Below, piece by piece: positions 10,326-24,200 of a stretch of DNA of 64,000 nucleotides; position 1 is the stretch's first letter, and each line of letters starts with the position of its first letter. Source of the stretch: Branchiostoma floridae (Eukaryota > Chordata > Leptocardii > Amphioxiformes > Branchiostomatidae). Made by a program: the position numbers and the translations under genes. The DNA lies in the NCBI RefSeq assembly GCF_000003815.2, contig NC_049992.1, positions 9,730,337-9,794,336 of the forward strand, given 5' to 3'. The notes beneath the pieces are model-generated. The model did no database searches and had not been told where the DNA came from. It saw only the letters and a program-made list of their open reading frames with translations.

Positions 10326-11031
10326 TATCGGATTGTTGTGTAGAAATGGCAACACATCAAAATATGACATTGTAAGACATTGTAATATTTACGCAACAAG
10401 GAAACAGAACTTCCAACAGCCATCGCAAAGGAATTAATGAAGTAAACGTGTTTGAAAAGTAGACGACAACGGCCCAGGATTGACTATCAAATTTGTCGAG
10501 TTTATTACATTGTTTATTCTCTTCGTGGCTCAAAACAGTGCGGGAACTGTTTATTGATATCTCCATGTTCATCAGCGTTATTTTGTTCGAAATTATGGTT
10601 ATTACATTGGATATACCAGCAGATTACTTTTTTCCTGCAATGCAATGTTTTTTTTATAGACAATTAACTGTCATGTTAAAAGAATCGGCATATGTACACG
10701 ATGATATTCATTGTTCTTTCCATACATTTCTGGGTTACTAGCTATAATGTATCAATGTCTAAACTTTTTGTTCTAGTCTGTCGACGTGAAGTCATTTTGT
10801 AGTTTTAATATTTGCTATATCCTTCATGCATTTTTGTACGTAAATGAGTTCAACGACATTTCGTCTTCATTGCTTGTGTCTATTTCGCCGTGTCCTTCGC
10901 AATCTGTGCTGTACTACTCCTCGTCCTCCTGCATGAAAGACAAAACAAAAACACCATGTTGATGATTTTGATAAATTCCACTTACATGTAGACAAGCTAC
11001 ACATCAAAACTTAACGGTACACTTATTTCTT

Positions 11032-11041
11032 TTTATTTATT
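11032..11041 (-). terminator. Overlapping poly(A) signals for the EGF/Sushi/HYR gene
   Basis: On the minus strand the sequence reads AATAAATAAA here, giving two overlapping AATAAA hexamers about 325 bases after the TAA at 11366-11368. This supports ending the gene here rather than running on into the protease gene. Confidence 0.65.
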
Positions 11042-11365
11042 TATTAATCTTTCAGGGTAGTCCCTACAGTTTTGATAAAACTGTTTTCCAAGGGAAACTT
11101 ATATTCAAGTTTCCCAATATCAAACTCAAAGACATCACGTTCTGAGAATGCAAGTTACACATTTAACTTGCCAACAGGTATTTGGTAGAGCTTTGATCTT
11201 GACCTACCAATTGTCTTTAGCTATTGGAAAATAAGTGTGTTTGCCTGATAAACAAATCATCTTTCACGTCTACAGACAATTAGTTGATATCAAGATTGTG
11301 CGAACGCACGTTTGTTAATTCATTAATGATCGAGAAAAACAAAGGAAGACCATTATAATGACAAT

Positions 11366-12175
11366 TTAGTCGGTGAGGAAACCTTGATGACGAACCTCTG
11401 CGATGCTGATGGTGACCTTCCTGTCATGGCTGCCTGCTATGTTTGTCGCCACACACTTGTAGAGACCCTCATCCTCAGCCCGCATCTCGGCAATGGTCAG
11501 CCTCACGATCTTGTGGTCCTCGTGATCATCCTCTCCTTCAACTTCTTCCAAGTCTAAGATGTCTGGAAAGAGCATGTGCTTATAAGACTAAGTATGCTGC
11601 ACTGGTTGGTCTAATAGATCCCTTGTACATGTTTTTAATAGTAATAAATTGCTTTCGTTGAGTTAATGCATAATTACTGTAACTACAATTGATAACCAAA
11701 AACGTTATAAAGCTCCTGAGCAAGATGAAAAAGACATTTTTGTTGAAGAGATTGTTGTTATCATCTGTTTCAAAAGAAATCCATGGGCGCACTTCTATAC
11801 ATTTGGTCCTACAATGTATGGTCAATCGGTTTGGCTGCATACCACTCAAGCTCATTGCTTTAAACTAACTCAAGAAAGAAGCATAGTCTTCCTTATTTTG
11901 CTTGTTGTACTACAAAACATGACAGAAAGGCTCAAAGCATTATTGCTTGTCGATCGTCCTCGTCAGAAACGTTCACGAACAACAGGACATGATCATGATT
12001 GGTCATTCAGAAAAGTGAATGTCGTATCATGTTAACGTTTTACCTTCGCTTCCATCTTTCACCCATGTTACGGAGGGGAGAGGCCGTCCCCTCGCATGGC
12101 AGTCCAGGGTCACCTTCTGCCCATCGTCAACTTGAACTTGTCTGAACAGCCCGTGAGACAGGACCCGCGGAGCAG
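11366..12175 (-). CDS. C-terminal Ig domain split over two exons, then stop
   Basis: Exon 12044-12175 carries the first half (KVTLDCHARGRPLPSVTW). Exon 11366-11562 carries the second (IAEMRAEDEGLYKCVATNIAG), an I-set type Ig, and ends EVRHQGFLTD then TAA. An Ig carboxy-terminal to GCC2 repeats is not part of the usual SVEP1 order. Confidence 0.8.
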
Positions 12176-12224
12176 CTAAGTTCAAACAAATCACAATGTT
12201 TTATCCATAGCCAACACCAATGTC

Positions 12225-12258
<34 letters not shown>

Positions 12259-15200
12259 GGGAGGATTAATTGATTGACTGAACACTTTACTAGCTTTCAT
12301 AACTGATGCAATATCAAACATTTTCATAGCTGATGTTATGTCTTATTATACATCTATTCATCTTATTTCTGTTTTCGTTCAGTAGTGTAGTACTCTCAGG
12401 CTATGTACTGCTATTTAGAGAGGCCTTGTGTAAGAACATACAAACAATGCAATACATACAAAGCAAAAACGGTCTCAAGAGATGAAAGACCAAAATCATA
12501 GCATCTAACCGTAGAATTATTATGGAAAGGTCACGGATTGTAACATAGAAATAAATCTGGTTAGCAACAAACAATTTTAATCAAATAAGAGGGCTACAAT
12601 GACCTGTGTGCAGACACAAACTTTGAGATGCCAAGTCAGAAGTTCAGGTGGTAACACCAAATTAATCTCATAAAGGTCGAACAAACTAGGCATGCTGTTC
12701 AAAACATTGTAAAGATTTAAATCATTGTAATGTAATTTTTGAATGTAACTTAAGTTCATCTGTGACGGTTGTCAACATTATGCTACATGTACAATCCTCT
12801 GGTCCTTCTCAATTTGAAATGACCCAAAGCCTAACAGAGACGGGAGCCGATACCGACTGCCAAGCACATTTGACTCTTTGCTGACGTCACACTTCCGTTC
12901 CGGATGTGTGACTAATAGGCTCTGGGTCATTTCAACTTGAGAAGGATCAGAGGACTGATCAAAAGCTTGTTGGTAAGCGCTTTATTTTGTCCACGAATAT
13001 ATGGTGACATTAGTTTGCTGCAAACGTACCGACACAATCTTCCTCTGAGACAGTCCCATCGCTGGTGGTGTTGGTGTTCTTCGGGCACCACAGGCAGCTG
13101 GTTTGGCCAGCGAGCGGTTGGTAGAAGCCTTGTCGGCATGGCATGCACTCTGGTCCCAGCCCCGTGTCTGATGAAGTGCCCGGAGGACACATGCCTGAGA
13201 GAGGGACAAGAAAGATGGAATACGAGCTTAAATGACACTCGAGTTCCACACATAATTCGGTTGGCACTGCATGACATCATGGCACAATTCGTACTCAAAT
13301 CCAAACCAGCGCTCCATTCCATCCAATAATAAAGCGTCAGTGCTACATGGAATGATTCTAGTAAAATTGACTGAGCAACACAATACCTAAAAGATAAGTT
13401 GGATATACATGGCCACTAACAGCTTCAATTTTAACATTGCTTATGACATTGTATAAGAATCTTGAGAAATTGACAGAATGGCATACGATTGAAGCACGAC
13501 ACTGTACGTAACACATCTACCTCATGAGTCCTGTGCTGTGTGTCACCAAGAAATCTTTGCATCATATTGAAAAACATTATTGAAAAACATTATCAACAAC
13601 AACAACATAATCACCATAACAGTTTTCTTCTCTCTTGACTCCAGCTTCAGTGGTGTTAGTCCCGTTTGGGCAGTTGTTGCAAGAGACCTGGCCCGTCAGG
13701 TTTTGATAGGAACCGACCGGACAGTCCACACACTTCGGTCCGCCCGTGGTGACGGCCCAGGAGGTACCCGATGGGCAACTGACTGAAGAGGAGCGACAAA
13801 CCCGTAATTGTTAAGGCCCCCTTTTCACTAGATGGCAATCGTGCTGCGCTCTCACTGCAACCTAAATAGGATATGTGTAACTTTTACTTTCACAGTTTAC
13901 ATATCATACAAAACGTAAAAGTATGACTGAGAAGACAACAAAACACAAAAAGGATAAAAGATTCGTTTCTTTTCTATACAATTCGTTGAGTGATATGTCA
14001 AATTTTACGTCGCAGCGAGAGCGCCATCCTAGTGGAAAGGGGGTATTAGGGAACATTTCTACATTTGCTCATCTTTCCTGGTAATGTTTAATACCGACAA
14101 CACCGCGTTGCGAATAACATCTTGTGAACTTCCTACCCATAGTGAGAATTCAATGACCTTTCCTGGATACTTGCCAGAAATGCAGTCCCGTATGTAACAT
14201 TTCGTAGGAAGGACTGAAAAGTGTATTTCACATCTACAACATTTGATAGCATTTTAAATTCGGTGTTCTTGATCTTGATACAAAAATCAGAATGACATTC
14301 CTTACCACAAACTGTCTTGCCCCGCCTCTGCTTCGTCACCGATCCAGGTCGGCACATCTTCCCCAGAACGGCTGCAACTTGTTCGGAAACCTCTATATGA
14401 TTTGAAAATATGGATCAAAGCATATCAATAGTTACCACTTTATCGTGTTATTTTTCAACTAAATCAAGGATGGATGACGAAAAAAGCTTCCTCCTGTAGA
14501 CAATATGTCATAGAGGATGCAATGAAAATCATTTCTTTGCTATGATTTTGCAGGATGTTGCAAATGTCCTCTGGAAAAGAGAATCGGACGTAACTAACTG
14601 ACTAGCTGCGAAATACTTTTCCACCGTCTGCCTTCAATAAATGATATAATACCTGTATATATCAAGTTCAGTCTATCAGAAAAAGTACTTTGAAGACAGA
14701 AGTTAATAAGTTACATGTTTCTGTACAATACTAATGACATGTTGCTAGATAAACAACAGCTTGTATTTCAGGGCCATGCTTTCTGCTTCCTTTGCAACAA
14801 TGGTAGTCAGTGTTTTCATAACATCATCTCACCGACGCAGTCAGGAACCCTTGGCGTCGGTTTCCATTCGCCGGCCTGGTCACAGGTGTACATGTCGGCA
14901 GCATCCTCTTCGAACGGTGCAAATCCCGGGTCGCAGCTCAACTGGCAAAACTTCCCCAGAAACCAACTATCGCAGCTCAGATCGCCGTTGGCTGGTGGCA
15001 CAAGCTCTTTGCATTCCTTCTCTGTATGAATAATCGGTTTGTCATGGCAAGGAAGATTCATTGTTCATGGTTCATTCATTATCACTATTTCATCACCATT
15101 AGAAATACCAAAAAAAATTATTACACTTCACGACGAAATACATAAATAAAGAGTTACCGTTGCAAATGCCTGCTAGCTAGCTACATGTATCAAAACTATT

Positions 15201-18200
15201 ATATGCAGTGCTCCAGGGCAGGGACATCGTAACATAGGTCCATTAACTAGATCGTTGTTATTAAAATGAAAACTATTTGAAATCTGGTATCTCGAAAGAG
15301 CATTGCGTTTCTTTGATAGGGACCTTGATAATACTTACTCTTTACATGGATAGTGAAGACACACTCAGCAAAATTGCGGTGCTCGTCGCCGGCGGTGTAC
15401 TTGACGTAGTAGAACCCCCAAGTGAAGGGCCTTGAAAGCATTAAAAGCAATTAAAAGTTACGATACATACATACATTTTTATGTTTCTCATATATAGAAG
15501 TATAGTCTGTACCTTTCCGTGTCAGCTATGGCCTATTACATAGAAACTAGATATCATGGAAAGGGATGTGATGATTGCTGGCCTTAACAACATTTTTTCA
15601 CGATTTCTTTCCAACTGATATCAGTACATGAAAGCATGATTGAGTTCAAAGGAATACTCACCTGTTTGGTTCCACGATGTGTGTAAGGCTCTTTATACCA
15701 ACGTTGTCTATAAACACGGGGTCATCCCAACTGACGACAGGGGCTCTCTCAGCAGTTTCAATCACTTGAGACTTGGGGCAGAACTGTACAGTTGGCGGCT
15801 CCGTGTCTGTCAGTGACAAAGAATGTATTTCCAAGACATACACCCAACACGAACACACTTTTAGTTGAACTGAATCAAAAATGAATTATAAAGGCCCGAA
15901 ATGTAAGCTAACTTTTTTCTACTATGAACGATGATTTAAGCTTGAGGCAAATTTTCAATTTTACTCAGGCAAATCATGAAAACATTGTTCGACAGTTTGT
16001 ATAAGAAAGCCACAAATCAAAAATCAGTGATGCACCACTATCTATTACCATCATTTTCAAGTGTATAAGGTGTCAATGTCACAATATGAAGGCGTTTCAT
16101 TGCTATTTTGATTTGGTGCTGAATAAGTATATCTCTTTAAGCATATGTACTTAGAATATTGTTATTGATAAGTATCCTGTCTTTGTCCAATTCCATTTGT
16201 ATTGTCTCTTACAGTTTTTGCCAGCAGGGCTAGCCCTTCGTAGTAGCCACAGGCTAGTTGGGCAGCCCTGGCTGTGCGTGCTGAACAGCCAAACCAATAA
16301 ATAAACAAGCATATTATGTAATTTGATACTTACCAAGAACGCGGACCCTCAAGGTGCATGAAGCTGTTTCGTCGTTGTGCCCGTGGGCGGTGTAGACCAC
16401 CTTGGTCTGCCCAATGGTGAAGTTGTTTTCACCCAGGACATAGTCCCCATCAATGGTGGTCTCGTAGTTGGACTGTGGTGACGTCAGGTTAACAACCACG
16501 TGACTCTTGCCTGGTCCTAGTTGAACGTTGACGTCATCAGGACAGATGACATATGGTTCTGGAAAGTCTGAAAACAAGACAGGGGTGGTCTATGAAATAA
16601 TGAATTCGTTAATATTTAATGATATGTATGACTATGACTTGTCCTGTGTCGTTGTGCATATTAAAAGACGCATGTGACATAGACTCGCAAAACATCGTTC
16701 AGATATACTTTAGTATAGTCAGTGACACATTTTTACCCATGGCTATACGAGTACTAGCTGTTGCATGAAAAAAAACAAAGACCAAGTTTAAAACCATTCT
16801 AGGGAGGCAATTTGAGTTTCACTTCTTGTCTTCAGGCAATGCAGTACTGGAATGGTAATGCCCGTTTTACTTTCAATTGATACTGTACTGTACTGATACA
16901 TTACTGTACAAATTGTTATGATTACTACAAATATGTATTGAAAAAGAGAGTGAATCCACCAATTAGATATTCTATTATAGATATTACCTTCAACACAAGT
17001 CCAGTCCTTGGGGCTCCAGTCTATGATGACGTCACCAGCTGAGCCGACATTAGTACATGTGGTGACTGCCTCCCCCTTCAGCCGGTAGTTGGTTCCACAG
17101 GACACGGTGCACCGCTTCCCAAACCTCGCCTGTTCCCGGCAGCTCATAGGGTAGACCTGGGCATGGTCTGGCATCGTCAGCAGTGGACACTCCATTGCTA
17201 CAGAGAGAATATATTCTCAGACGTAAGTACAAAGATATGTCAGATAGGGTTAGTATTATTTAACAAAAATATCAACACTTTTTTTTAAAATGGCACATAA
17301 ACGAGTTGCAAACTATTAGGGGCTCCCCTGTCGTCCGACACATGAGGCAGTTACGTGGGCTAAGCAAGCTCACTTGTAGACTATCACCGCAGATAAATTT
17401 TTTTGTTAATCTATCTTAGACAAGACGAATAGTCTATCGATTTTGACAGCTGCATTGGTTACGTACAAGAAGCAATCTAATTTTTTGTGTGCTTTTTTTT
17501 TAACCTGCTACACGAAGGGCAATGCGCCATAAGGCAATGTTACTGATGACTGATAGTAGTTAGAAAGTAACCTTAAGTTAATCAATTCCATCTTCTCCTT
17601 CATGACGTTCATTACAAATTACATTGTGGTTACTGTATTCATACGTGACTGATGAAGCTCTGAACCTCTTCAACAAAATTCCACTGTACTTACGTGAGCA
17701 TTCTATCCGTTTCTCCGACCATGACCCGGTTGTGCCACACTCCCTCACGATGTCCCCCTCCACGACTCGGCGAGCGGTGGGTTCCACTGGTTCGTACCCG
17801 TCCTCGCAGGTGTACCGGCACTTCGTCCCCTTCACCACGTCTCTGGTGGTACAGTCCGTGTCACTGCCCACAGCGGCCACCCTTCCGTGGGTGGGGTGGT
17901 ATAACCCTGTACAGTTGATTGCTGAAAGAAACAATGCGAAAACAGAGCTAGTATAGTGTCAAACAACCATGCATTTTAGAATGAATGTGGAGACAGAGCT
18001 AGTGTAACAACGTGCAATCTTAACTTGCAATCTCAACCTTTTTTTGTTTTGTCATCCCATTCATTTTCTTTTCAATCTTGTCTAGTCCTATCTGCTAGTT
18101 TGGGTGTGAGTGACTATATGAGCAAGGAGGTTGAAACGATATGAGCGATATTACTTATAAGTAGGTGAGAAAATGAATGAACGATTGGCTTTCTCTCTGT

Positions 18201-21200
18201 CCATGGGTGACTGTGAGTGATCAGTGTGTGAGTGACTGCGTGCGCGCGTCAGTGAATGAGTTATAAACTGTGTGTATGTGAGAAAGTGATCAGCCCATGT
18301 GTACAAGTCGTAAGCGTTGCAATGTAGTGTCCTCCCTGTCTGCTTGATAGCAACTACAATGAACAACAATAACGATATATGCATGTAAAATAGTGAATAG
18401 CTCATTGAAGAGCTACAAGTACACCTACGTCTGCAAGACTTCCCGTCCATCAGGTCAATCCGGTAGCCTTCAGGACAGGTACAATAGAACGAACTCTCCA
18501 CATTGACGCAGCTGTGTTCACACTCGTTTGTGCTGTCGTCGGCACACTCGTCGATATCTGAACACAGGCAAAGAAGACGAGAGGGACACAATTCGTGAGG
18601 CATGAGGAAAAATAACGGAATCTTAGCGGAAGCGTATTCTTCTGCTGGTAGAGCGTCATTTCCGGTACAGAGGCTAACTGCAGGAATGAGATAAAGGACC
18701 TTTATTCTGACCTTTTGATGACACAAGTGATATACGACACGTCACAGCTTATTTCTGGGTAAATCCGACTCGAAGAAGCGAAAGCAGTTGTGACATTGCC
18801 AAAAACATGTTGACTTGGGTCTTGGCACAACAACATTAGCAAGAATGGTTAGGTATGAAATATGTGATTACCTGTACAATGGTATCCATCCTCCTCCAGC
18901 TGGTAGCCATTCAGACAGGAACATTCGGACCCTCCCTCGAAGTTTGTGCAGGTGTGTTCGCACCCGCCATTGGCAAGGTCGCATTCGTTGACATCTGTGG
19001 GAAAGGCAGGGGCACTTGCATGGTTATAGCAAAACGCAAAACGGGAAAGAAAATATTTCAGTTGGGTTGCTTGACAATTTAGCTTCACTTAAATAAAATA
19101 AAAAACTTTGGTCAAATGCAAACGTGGTCAATTGTGACCGCCTCTTTGGTTGTCGTACACATCCGAAATCGTACTTTTGTTCTATCAGTTACCATTATAA
19201 GACTTTCTTTATTACCAAAATTGACTTCTAGATTCTGATGTCCTTGATGCATCTAGATAAGAGGCCAGTCACACTCCTCGTAGAGGATTTTCTGTGGACC
19301 GTCAGGAATGTTCCGTACAAAATTCAGACCTTGCGGAAAAGGCAGCATTACACGTTGATCTTTGTTGGCAGCTTGTGACGGTCTGCTTGGAAATTCTAAG
19401 ACATCAATGTCTTACAATGGCCAACGACGAGTGCGACCGAGGTGTGAGTGGTTAGATGGAAACGGAAAGGTACAGTACTTACCCACGCATCTAGGTGGCG
19501 TTACATGCCCCCCTTCTCTCGCCTGCCACCTGCCATCGTCTCCGCAGACGAGCTGTTCGGTCCCGGTGTTCTGGTATCCTTGGTCACAGATGTAGGTAAG
19601 ACGGGACTCGTACCTGTTGCCGTTGGTCATCTCAAACCTCCCGTGAGTAGGCTCAAACACATCTCCCCGCGGACATGTGATCTCTGGAGAGTAACACGGT
19701 ATGTATAAACGCTTATATAATCGGTTGCCAACGTTTAGTAGACACGAGAATTTTAATCAGACGCGTTATTCTGTCGTGACAGCAGCAATTATCGTTTACG
19801 GTTTTTTTAAAGGGGGGGGCATTTTTGGGACAAGTCATCGTATTCACAGGATCTCTAGGGTTAGGCGCCCTGGGATAGAAGGTGCAGGTGTAGAAAACGA
19901 ACCAATATCTGCTTGAATTGAATGTTGACTGAAAGTGTACAGTAGTCATTAAGTTTCTATTCAAAGAATTAACAGAAATTGCGTTAGGTTACAAGCAGAA
20001 TTTAAGATACTAATGGAAGTATTAAGCACTGGAAATCTAACATGTTTTGATATGCGATAGAAATTAGGTAATACTACAAAGAAAGATGTTTTCATAGGAC
20101 ATGTAATTCTAAATGTACTTACCCCTACATTTTTTCCTGTTTGCTGCTAGATTGTAGCCTCTCCTACAATAGCAGTTGTAGCTCCCTCGGTCATTCTGAC
20201 AGTAGTGCTCACATCCTCCGTTACTGGATCCGCATTCGTTCACATCTTGGTAACACAGAAAAGATGTATGAACAATATATGTAAATTATATGAAACATGT
20301 AACAATCCTGTATAAAATGTACTATTACATATGCTCGTTGGCACTTGTCGTCTTAATAGTTGGCCTGACAGCAGTCTCATCAGTCCTTGCCTGGCAGTGT
20401 TTCCGTCTCTCCTTCCGACCGCATCGCTAAATGCACTCAACTACAAAGCAATTGACATGTTAATTTAATTTGAATTCTTGCACGATACTACAAAACACAG
20501 TCTGAGTAAAGTTGAACTAGATATCAGTACTTTCCAACACTAAATTGAATTTTCGACAGTGCAACTCCAACCCCCATTCTACTGAATGAGAAATCTTTGC
20601 AATCAAAAATTGGGGTAAGACTAATTTGATCGAATTTATGCTGAAAATTACAGTTTTCTTCATGATAATTTCTGTAAACACAGATAATCTTTTTAAGCTG
20701 AAATAAAACACGGTGCATGCAATGCAATCGAAAATACATCCGATAACTTTTCATATACAACTCTTGCAGAAGGACATTGTCATTGGGTACTACCGGGAAT
20801 ATGTACATACCGACGCAACTATGGCCGTCTTTGTCCACCTCGTATCCCTCATTGCATGAACACTTGTAGCTGCCTGCGGTATTTTCACAATCGTATTCAC
20901 AGGGTCCTTTGTTCCACGTCCAGTCGTCGCATTCGTCAATGTCTGCAACAGGGACAATAGCAAATTGAATGAACAAGAAAAACACTTAACCTCTGCCAAT
21001 TGTATAAAACAAAGCACAGGTTCAGTATACAAATTGAAAGGACACAAATCCAATCTTGATATTTCATCACTAGATACTTCGTCTAAAAATAAGCATCAAT
21101 AGTAGGACGCCCATGCCTAATGACTTTCAAGTAACATGGTTTTCAGGTCTGAGTTCCAAACTTTCGATTGCCAAGACTGATCATGTGTGAATTTCGCCTT

Positions 21201-24200
21201 AATTGTACACGTCTTTATCAGAGTAGATAAGTTTTGAGAATTGCTGTACAAGTAATTTTGCGTCGGATGACATTGAGTATTGTTGAGCAATAAAGAAGTA
21301 CCTCTATGGCTGCTAGCGCCACCGTTCTGTGCGTCCAGGCGCTAAGGCATTTAGCAATAAAGAATTTCACTAAATACCTGTACAGGTCTTCTTGTTTCTG
21401 TCCAAGGTGAACCCAGCGCGGCATTCGCAACGGTAGCCTCCTTTGGTGTTTTTACAGGTGTGGTCACAGTCATGTATTCCCCTGCATTCGTTTATATCTG
21501 TTATGAGGATGAACGCAGAAATCAGCTTGTTTCTCATCGGGTTATTAAGAAAAATACACAATTTTCTTTAACTTTTCTGTGGCGTTTTTAGACATCAGCC
21601 AAAGGTATAATTTTGAAACAAATTTGAAGATTTGACATTGATCATTTTAACGACTTTGGCGAAAAAGTACATAGTTAAAAAGCAAAGCAAACAAATAATC
21701 AAGCATTACATTTTTTTCTAACACGTGTTTTCAATGAATACATATAAAGTTTATAATATTAGAATATTTGCCTACCAACACAAGTTGTTCCTTTACTCTC
21801 ATATCCCGTAGCACAGACACAGATAAAGGTTCCGGGCCGATTGTAGCACTTGTTCTTCCCTCCTCCGCATGGATTATTACGGCATTCATCGATATCTGAG
21901 TGAAATGAGAAAACAAAGGTTATCATGGTATTCATTCCGCATGGCATATATAACGTTATTCAAATCCCCCCACATATAACTCAGAGTGTGCTTTATCTGG
22001 CTAAACATGCATCGATTCCTGGATAGGTTTTATATTTCTTTGTATATTATATACCAATGCAAATAACAAACAGTAATAACTTTATGCATACACAGCCAAA
22101 CTTGAACTAGTGACACCCTGTGACCACCTGGCCATTGTAATCACTTTTTTTATGTTGCCTGGTATGACCAGCTTCCTTGAGCTCTGTCAAGTGACCATCA
22201 CCATTATAGTGACCTCTTTGCTTAAATCCCTTGAATGATCACTGTACTCAAGTTTAGCTATACTTTGATGAAAACAATAAAAATGAAGGCATAGCTTGCG
22301 AAAAGGTCCATAACGGTCTTCATCTTCTACTTACTTGTTTTGATATAAACGACATTCATGATGAAAATGAGGATTTCTGAAATGTACCTTACCCATCCCT
22401 TGATCAGGAAGACTTGATATTTACCTGCGTTGCATGTTCGACCAGTCCATCCGCTGGGACAGCTGCAGGAGAATGTCTCTGGATTGACGCGGTCCGGACT
22501 ACATATGCCTCTTTTACATGGATTCGGCTGGCATGGATCCACGACCTCTGTGGTGCAGAGACAAAGTGAACAAGACTGGCAACGTTATTGCCATGGCGAC
22601 GATTGATGGAACATAAGACAACTCAACCAAGGAATCGACTGGAAGTTCCTGTCATGAAGATTTTCCTGCTGGTTCTGCATTCTAGTTATAACGATTCTCA
22701 ACTGGTAATGTAGGATTTTATATGGCTTCACCGTGTTGTTGGAAATCAATCGGAACACAATTTGATTTTCATCTTATATGAAATGTATTCATAAAACAAC
22801 CCCGACATCAGGTACTCGTAGCTAAGAATTACGTACTGCTTACCGATTTCGCACGTTTCGCCCTTCCATCCTTCGGGGCATGTGCAGGCGAAGTCTTCGC
22901 CATTCTCTTCGCATATTCCATCATTCTGACATGGATTCACGACGCACGGCTTTCCTATGGCATAAAGTAGCACAAATGTCAACATCATTTAACATAGACA
23001 CTCCCCTTGCAGGTAGGACTTGCTAGTTCTGGGTGTCAAGGTTCTTTGTACACACAATAGCTAGCAATAAATTGAGGTAATCCTTATGATACATTGCTAA
23101 TGGTAATAATAACTACTTAATACGCTAGTCACTGCTAGGTGGCGCTGCAGAGAGAGAAACATGTGGTCCAAACATGTACATGATCATGATTTAGCTGGTA
23201 TCCCCCCTCATCATAGTCTGGGTGCCATCCTATTTCTAACGGGGCTCCTTAGAGTATTCTATACTCGCTACCCTAAAAATACTATTTATTTTTTTAGGGT
23301 AGCGAGTGCAAGGACCCCCGGTAGAAATCGGATAGTACTCAGGCTACCTTATCACGGTTCATGACTGCAGTAGACTCCATACGCTCTAATTGACAAATGG
23401 CACCTTGGTTTGTCGTACGTATTGTACCACTATTCACAAAGGAAATGCAAAATGAATTATTTGTTGCATACAAGAGCCTCCCAACTCACTTTTCTCGCAG
23501 TTGTCTCCATGCCAGTCCTCTGGACAAAAGCACCGATAGCCCGCGTCGTTACTGAAGCACTCCCCACCATGTTGACATGGGTTAGAGTCGCACGGGTCGG
23601 TCTGGGCGGTAGTGGTGGTGACTTCAGGTGCAAGCGTAGCCACTCTACTCTCCCCATCATCCAATACGCCTGCAGAATGAAAAGGTGCATTTTCTGGATA
23701 CACTTAAGATATCTTTTATCTATTCACTTTCAGTAAGTTTTATGAGTTCCTAACGCTTGCTATCCGATAGTTAAATCTAAAGAAGTTTAAATATTTGTCA
23801 CGCCTTACAATGTGTTGGGTTGTGTCAATCTCCGTTTACATAGCCCTTGGGCCACACAGGATATAGCGTGTACAATAGGGGCTAATCCACTGTGAGTGGT
23901 ATATTTTTTCCTGAGCGCCAAAGAGAGAAACCAATAGGTAACCATTTTTCAGTTTTCATGTGACCTGGCCGGGTTCTGAATCCTCAAAACACAAGGCGNN
24001 NNNNNNNNNNNNNNNNNNNNNNNNNNNNNNNNNNNNNNNNNNNNNNNNNNNNNNNNNNNNNNNNNNNNNNNNNNNNNNNNNNNNNNNNNNNNNNNNNNTC
24101 AAATAGTGCATTAAGAAATTTCTCTATACCTGGTCCCCTTGTAGTAGGATTGTTTGCGTCGTTCCTTGCTGCGGTGGTAGATTCTATCGGATGGAGAGAA

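Larger units (their letters stand above)
9175..11030. other. Intergenic spacer with no gene seen
   Basis: The spacer lies between the protease gene start and the poly(A) signals of the EGF/Sushi/HYR gene. It holds one MITE (9591-9789) and a ttca-type microsatellite (about 10283-10325). ORFs here have no recognisable protein and no splice context. The protease-gene promoter should lie at its left end; I saw no convincing TATA box. Confidence 0.6.
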
